Below are positions 60,448 to 64,000 of a DNA stretch of 64,000 bases, one piece after another. The position numbers and the translations under genes were made by a program. The stretch's first letter is position 1. Each line of letters starts with the position of its first letter. Origin of the DNA: Metapseudomonas otitidis (GTDB lineage Bacteria; Pseudomonadota; Gammaproteobacteria; Pseudomonadales; Pseudomonadaceae); contig NZ_FOJP01000009.1 of the NCBI RefSeq assembly GCF_900111835.1, positions 186,001 to 250,000 on the forward strand. Reading direction: 5' to 3'. Under the pieces are notes generated by a model. The model was given only the letters and a program-made list of their open reading frames with translations. It was not told the origin of the DNA and made no database searches.

Positions 60448-61562
60448 AGGCGAACGCCTTCGCCAGTTACGGGCAACAACGGCAACGCCCAGAAAGCGCG
60501 GCGCACAGCGGCATCGGAATAGACACGCTGGAGCCGCTCTTGCGCGGCGCTGACATTCGGTGCTGCTGCAACGCGCTGCCCCAGTAAATGCGATAACGCG
60601 GCCGCATCGCCCATCGGGAACAGATCCTCAGCCGCCCCGACCACCTCGGGCGCTCCGCCACAATCGGTTGCGATCACAGGCAGTCCGGCCGCCATCGCCT
60701 CCAGCAGCACCATGCCGAAGGGCTCCTGATCGGACGAGAGCACGAACAGGTCGAACGCACGGAAATAACGCCGCCCCTCCGGGACCTGCCCAAGGAAGCG
60801 TACCCGTGCAGTAACGCCCAATTGCTCGGCCAGCGCTTTCAGGGAAGCCTCAAGCCGTCCACTGCCCATGATGGCCAGCAGGCTGCCAGTTGGCAGTTGC
60901 GGCAACGCTTCGGCGAATCCGCGGATCAGCGTGGCCTGGTCCTTGTCCGGGTGTAGGCGGCCGACATTACCGACCACCCAGGCATCCTGGGGCAGGCCCA
61001 GCGCCTCGCGCGCTTCTTCGCGAGACTTGAGGCCAGCCTGGACCGCCGCGATATCGATCCGGTTGTAGAGGGTCTCGATCCGCTCAGCAGGCCAGTCGGG
61101 CAGGCAACGGCGCATGTCGTCACGCACCGCGTTGGACACCCCCAGCAACGCCAGGCGCTTGCGGAAGAAGTTGGCGAACACCCGGCGCGACGACCGCTGG
61201 TAGTCACCGAAAGCATGGTGCACGCCGATCACAGGCAGCGATGTACCCAGCAAGGCGATGTAGATCGGCTTGAAACGGTGGGCAATGCAGAAACGGAAAT
61301 CGCGACCTGCCACGATCTTGCGGATCGCACGGATCGCACCGAGCTTGAGCCCCCTCACGTCACGGCTGCTCTGGCCGAGGAAGATCACTTCATCGGAAGC
61401 CGATCCCTGCACCACCGCCTCACTCGGCTCGCCCGTGAGGTAGACGGTCGTCACCTTGTAAGGGGTGCCCTCGAACAGCACGGCGTACTGACGGGCGCAA
61501 TCCAGAAAGGGCCCGTCATAGCCGTGGCAGAACTGCAGGACGCGCGGTTCAGAGCTGCTCAT
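60444..61562 (-). CDS. GT4 glycosyltransferase of the LPS core (WapH-like)
   Basis: A 372-residue GT-B enzyme of family 4: VGNVGRLHPDKDQATLIRGF, FLGQVPEGRRYFRAFDLFVLSSDQEPFGMVLLEAMAAGLPVIATDCGG. It is placed directly after the carbamoyltransferase, the position of wapH in P. aeruginosa, so it may add a glucose or galactosamine-linked sugar of the outer core. Sequence-level identity with WapH was not tested. It overlaps wapO by 14 bp and the acetyltransferase by 4 bp. Confidence 0.8.
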   Translation of the reverse strand: MSSSEPRVLQFCHGYDGPFLDCARQYAVLFEGTPYKVTTVYLTGEPSEAVVQGSASDEVIFLGQSSRDVRGLKLGAIRAIRKIVAGRDFRFCIAHRFKPIYIALLGTSLPVIGVHHAFGDYQRSSRRVFANFFRKRLALLGVSNAVRDDMRRCLPDWPAERIETLYNRIDIAAVQAGLKSREEAREALGLPQDAWVVGNVGRLHPDKDQATLIRGFAEALPQLPTGSLLAIMGSGRLEASLKALAEQLGVTARVRFLGQVPEGRRYFRAFDLFVLSSDQEPFGMVLLEAMAAGLPVIATDCGGAPEVVGAAEDLFPMGDAAALSHLLGQRVAAAPNVSAAQERLQRVYSDAAVRRAFWALPLLPVTGEGVRL

Positions 61563-63303
61563 ACCACTCGGCGCCTTCCTTGACCACGAGGATGTCTTCC
61601 ATGATCAGGTACTGCAGGTCCGACCCGTAGAACATGTTCAGGGCATCGGTCGGCGAGCAGATCATCGGCTCGCCGCGACGGTTCAAGGAGGTGTTCAGCG
61701 ACACGCCGTTGCCGGTCAGCTTCTCCAGCTCGAGCATCAGGTCGTACCAGCGCGGGTTGTGCCGACGCTCCAGCACCTGGGCCCGAGAGGTGCCGTCCTC
61801 GTGCACCACCTCTGAGACACGCTCCTTCCACTCCTCGTTGACCTCGAAGGTGAAGGTCATGAAGGGGCTCGGGTGGTCCACCTTGAGCATCTTCGGGGCA
61901 ACGGTATCGAGCATCGACGGGCAGAAGGGCCTCCAGCGCTCGCGGAACTTGATCTGTTCGTTGATGCGATCGGCAACGCCCGGAACGCTCGGGCAACCGA
62001 TGATGGAACGACCGCCCAGGGCACGCGGGCCGAACTCCATGCGTCCCTGGAACCAGGCCACCGGGTTGCCGTCGACCATGATGCGGGCGATGCGCTCCGG
62101 GGTGTTCTCGATACGCTTGAACACCGGCTTGTTCGGGTGCTTGGCGCAGGCGGCGATGACCTCCTCGTTGGAGTAGGACGGACCGAGGTAGACGTGCTCC
62201 ATCCTCTCCACCGGCACGCCGCGCTTGTGGGAGACATAGGCCGCGGCGCCCACGGCGGTGCCTGCGTCGCCGGAGGCCGGCTGCACGAACAGCTCCTTCA
62301 CCTCCGGGCGGGCGATGATCTTCTGGTTGAGCTTGACGTTGAGCGCGCAACCGCCGGCGAAAGCGATCTTGCCGGTGTCACGGATGATGTCGCCCAGGTA
62401 GTAGTCCATCATCTCCAGCGCCAGCTTCTCGAACAGCGCCTGCATGCTGGCGGCGTAGTGGATGTAGGGGTCGTCGGCGATGTCGCCCTGGCGCTTCGGT
62501 CCGAGCCACTCGATCAGCTTGGGCGAGAAGTAGTAGCCCTTGCCGTTTTCCTTGTAGCGGCGGAAGCCGATGACGTTGGCGTAGTCGGTGTTGATCACCA
62601 ACTCGCCGTTCTCGAACTTGGCCAGGCGGGAGAAATCGTACTTGGCGGCGTCACCATAGGGCGCCATGCCCATGACCTTGAACTCGCCGTCGAGCATCTC
62701 GAAGCCAAGGTACTCGGTGATCGCGCCATAGAGGCCGCCGAGGGAGTCCGGGTCGAAGAATTCCTTGATCTTGTGGATCTTGCCGTTCTCGCCCCAGCCG
62801 AAGAAGGTGGTGGCGTACTCGCCCTTGCCGTCGATCCCGAGGATCGCGGTCTTCTCCTTGAAGCCGGAGCAGTGGTAGGCGCTGGAGGCGTGGGCCAGGT
62901 GGTGCTCCACCGGCTCGATCTTCACCTTCTTGGCGTCGAAGCCCAATTGCTCCAGGCACCAGACGATCTTGTTGCGGTAGCGCTTGTAGCGGCGGTTGCC
63001 CATGAGGATCGCGTCAAGGGCGCGATCCGGTGCGTACCAGTAGCGCTTGGCGTATTGCCAACGGGCCTTGCCGAAGAGGCTGATGGGGGCGAAGGGGATG
63101 GCTACCACGTCCACGTCGGACGGCTTGATGCCCGCCTGCTCCAGGCAGAACTTGGCCGACTCGTAGGGCATGCGATTCTTTGCGTGCTTGTCGCGCACGA
63201 AGCGCTCTTCTTCGGCGGCCGCGATCAGCTTGCCGTCGATGTAGAGCGCGGCTGAAGGATCATGGCTGAGGGCGCCGGAAAGGCCGAGGATCGTCAGTGC
63301 CAC
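61549..63303 (-). CDS. wapO: LPS core carbamoyltransferase
   Basis: A 584-residue NodU/CmcH-family O-carbamoyltransferase, by synteny WapO, which carbamoylates an inner-core heptose in P. aeruginosa. An N-terminal Kae1-like domain (GLSGALSHDPSAALY, VEHHLAHASSAYH) makes the carbamoyl-adenylate, and a C-terminal domain (FGPRALGGRSIIGCP, FCPSMLD) follows. GTG start with AGAGG 9 nt upstream. First gene of the unit running to waaL; the 86-bp gap to the kinase gene holds hairpins. Confidence 0.9.
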   Translation of the reverse strand: MALTILGLSGALSHDPSAALYIDGKLIAAAEEERFVRDKHAKNRMPYESAKFCLEQAGIKPSDVDVVAIPFAPISLFGKARWQYAKRYWYAPDRALDAILMGNRRYKRYRNKIVWCLEQLGFDAKKVKIEPVEHHLAHASSAYHCSGFKEKTAILGIDGKGEYATTFFGWGENGKIHKIKEFFDPDSLGGLYGAITEYLGFEMLDGEFKVMGMAPYGDAAKYDFSRLAKFENGELVINTDYANVIGFRRYKENGKGYYFSPKLIEWLGPKRQGDIADDPYIHYAASMQALFEKLALEMMDYYLGDIIRDTGKIAFAGGCALNVKLNQKIIARPEVKELFVQPASGDAGTAVGAAAYVSHKRGVPVERMEHVYLGPSYSNEEVIAACAKHPNKPVFKRIENTPERIARIMVDGNPVAWFQGRMEFGPRALGGRSIIGCPSVPGVADRINEQIKFRERWRPFCPSMLDTVAPKMLKVDHPSPFMTFTFEVNEEWKERVSEVVHEDGTSRAQVLERRHNPRWYDLMLELEKLTGNGVSLNTSLNRRGEPMICSPTDALNMFYGSDLQYLIMEDILVVKEGAEWYEQL

Positions 63304-63364
63304 AGTGTTAAGCCTCTATCAAAGCGGCCGGGTGTCGTGACGCCCGGCAAGTTGTCCAGTACAC

Positions 63365-63411
63365 AGCCCCTCGGGGCTCATTCCCAGCTTCAAGCCTCGG
63401 GCTTCAAGCTG
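63365..63411. other. tandem hairpins at the 3' end of the kinase gene
   Basis: AGCCCC-TC-GGGGCT (63365-63378) and a second stem with 12-nt arms and one mismatch (63385-63396, 63400-63411) that covers the last codons and stop of the kinase gene. They lie between the kinase and wapO genes, with no U-run, and may reduce read-through or stabilise an RNA end. Confidence 0.45.
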
Positions 63412-64000
63412 GCCTTGGGTAAACGTTCATCCAGGTGGCGGTACAGCACCGAATCCGCCGGCCAGTTGCGCAGGAAGCGCTCGCGATCCCGGGCATAGGC
63501 CCTGGCGAAGCTGCGCTCGCTGCCGTGTTGCCGGACCGCATCCAGGTCGATCAAAGACCAGTGCCCGTCCTGCCAGAACAGGTTGTGCCCCTTCAGGTCG
63601 CCGTGGCTGATGCGCTCACGGATCAGCGCGGCAAACAGGCGATCCAAGGCTCCCAGCTCGGCTTCCGGCGGCAGCCCCTGGTTCGCAGCGTCCGCCTGGG
63701 CGTCTCGAAAACGGGCGATTATATCTTGACCCGGCAGATATTCGGTAATCAGGTACGCGCGTCCGCGCAGGCCCAGCCAACGGTGCTCCACCACCGCCAG
63801 CGGACGCGGCGTGGCGATGCCGAGGAAGGCCAGGCGATGACCCTCGCGCCAGCTATGCCAGGCACGGGACGGCCGCCAGAAGCGTTTTAGCCAGTGCAGC
63901 AGGTTCTTGATGTTGTAGCGTTTGACCAGCAGCGTCTCGCCGCCCTGCTCCACCCGTGCCACCGTTGCGGCACCGCCGTCCTTGAAGCGATGACCGGCGG
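63390..64000 (-). CDS. LPS core kinase (Kdo/WaaP-like), 5' end outside the window
   Basis: The coding frame runs off the right edge; 203 codons are visible. It is a Kdo/WaaP-type sugar kinase with an intact catalytic loop SHGDLKGHN and metal-binding LIDLDA, in contrast to the altered homologue at 55341. Family members phosphorylate inner-core heptoses or Kdo. It is immediately upstream of wapO, as in P. aeruginosa, and is probably followed outside the window by further core genes. The final codons are inside a stable hairpin. Confidence 0.82.
   Translation of the reverse strand, partial: AGHRFKDGGAATVARVEQGGETLLVKRYNIKNLLHWLKRFWRPSRAWHSWREGHRLAFLGIATPRPLAVVEHRWLGLRGRAYLITEYLPGQDIIARFRDAQADAANQGLPPEAELGALDRLFAALIRERISHGDLKGHNLFWQDGHWSLIDLDAVRQHGSERSFARAYARDRERFLRNWPADSVLYRHLDERLPKASLKPEA

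Overview
The window is high-GC (about 65-68% by eye) Pseudomonas chromosome. Gene content and order match the stretch of the P. aeruginosa genome I remember as roughly PA4964 (parC) to PA5006 (LPS core kinase). It differs from PAO1 by an accessory block in the middle and a rearranged LPS block, so I read it as a relative in the P. aeruginosa / P. resinovorans group. Locus comparisons with PAO1 are from memory, not from a search. I see no rRNA, tRNA, insertion sequence, integrase or CRISPR array.

Layout. 0-0.6 kb: 3' part of a YdjM-type membrane protein. 0.6-9.8 kb: a minus-strand series, nudF, a DUF1249 gene, cpdA, yqiA, parE, a phytase-like protein, an aspartic protease, parC, then a PqiC-type lipoprotein. 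10-14.3 kb: an RsiV-like lipoprotein, then cytX and thiC behind a TPP riboswitch. 14.4-15.9 kb: tolC. 15.9-29.4 kb: the arginine transaminase locus. It has a six-gene operon (enoyl-CoA hydratase, acyl-CoA dehydrogenase, NDP-forming acyl-CoA synthetase, aruI, aruH, quinone reductase), an amino-acid permease, and the aruR / binding-protein / aruS sensory operon. 29.5-41.2 kb: accessory catabolic genes (APC permease, class III aminotransferase, LuxR, TetR, two XRE-cupin regulators, two class II aldolases, a DapA-like lyase, an orphan binding protein, an FMN/Fe-S/FAD oxidoreductase). 41.2-49.4 kb: waaA, a LysR/SMR pair, an FAD oxidoreductase with an aldo-keto reductase, a Nudix-like protein and two acyl-CoA dehydrogenases. 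49.6-64 kb: LPS core and O-antigen genes (msbA-mig-14-dnpA-hldE; wapO down to waaL; a kinase cut by the window end).

How the genes fit together. AruH and AruI start arginine breakdown through 2-ketoarginine. AruS/AruR control it. A near-identical 22-bp element lies upstream of both the catabolic operon and aruR and is the best candidate AruR operator. The permease is preceded by a 20-codon, arginine-rich reading frame that begins on a perfect Hfq/Crc 'CA' motif and ends inside the permease gene. Similar CA motifs lie at the starts of aruR, the APC permease and the orphan binding protein, which suggests catabolite repression across the block. In the LPS part, nearly every gene overlaps the next, and visibly lower-GC genes (about 57.1-60.4 kb) sit between waaL and the wapH-like gene, as expected of a strain-variable core or O-antigen region.

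The most novel-looking signals are the leader frame and shared operator of the arginine locus, the binding protein built into the AruRS operon, and the uncharacterised aldolase/lyase/demethylase-like cluster at 34-41 kb.
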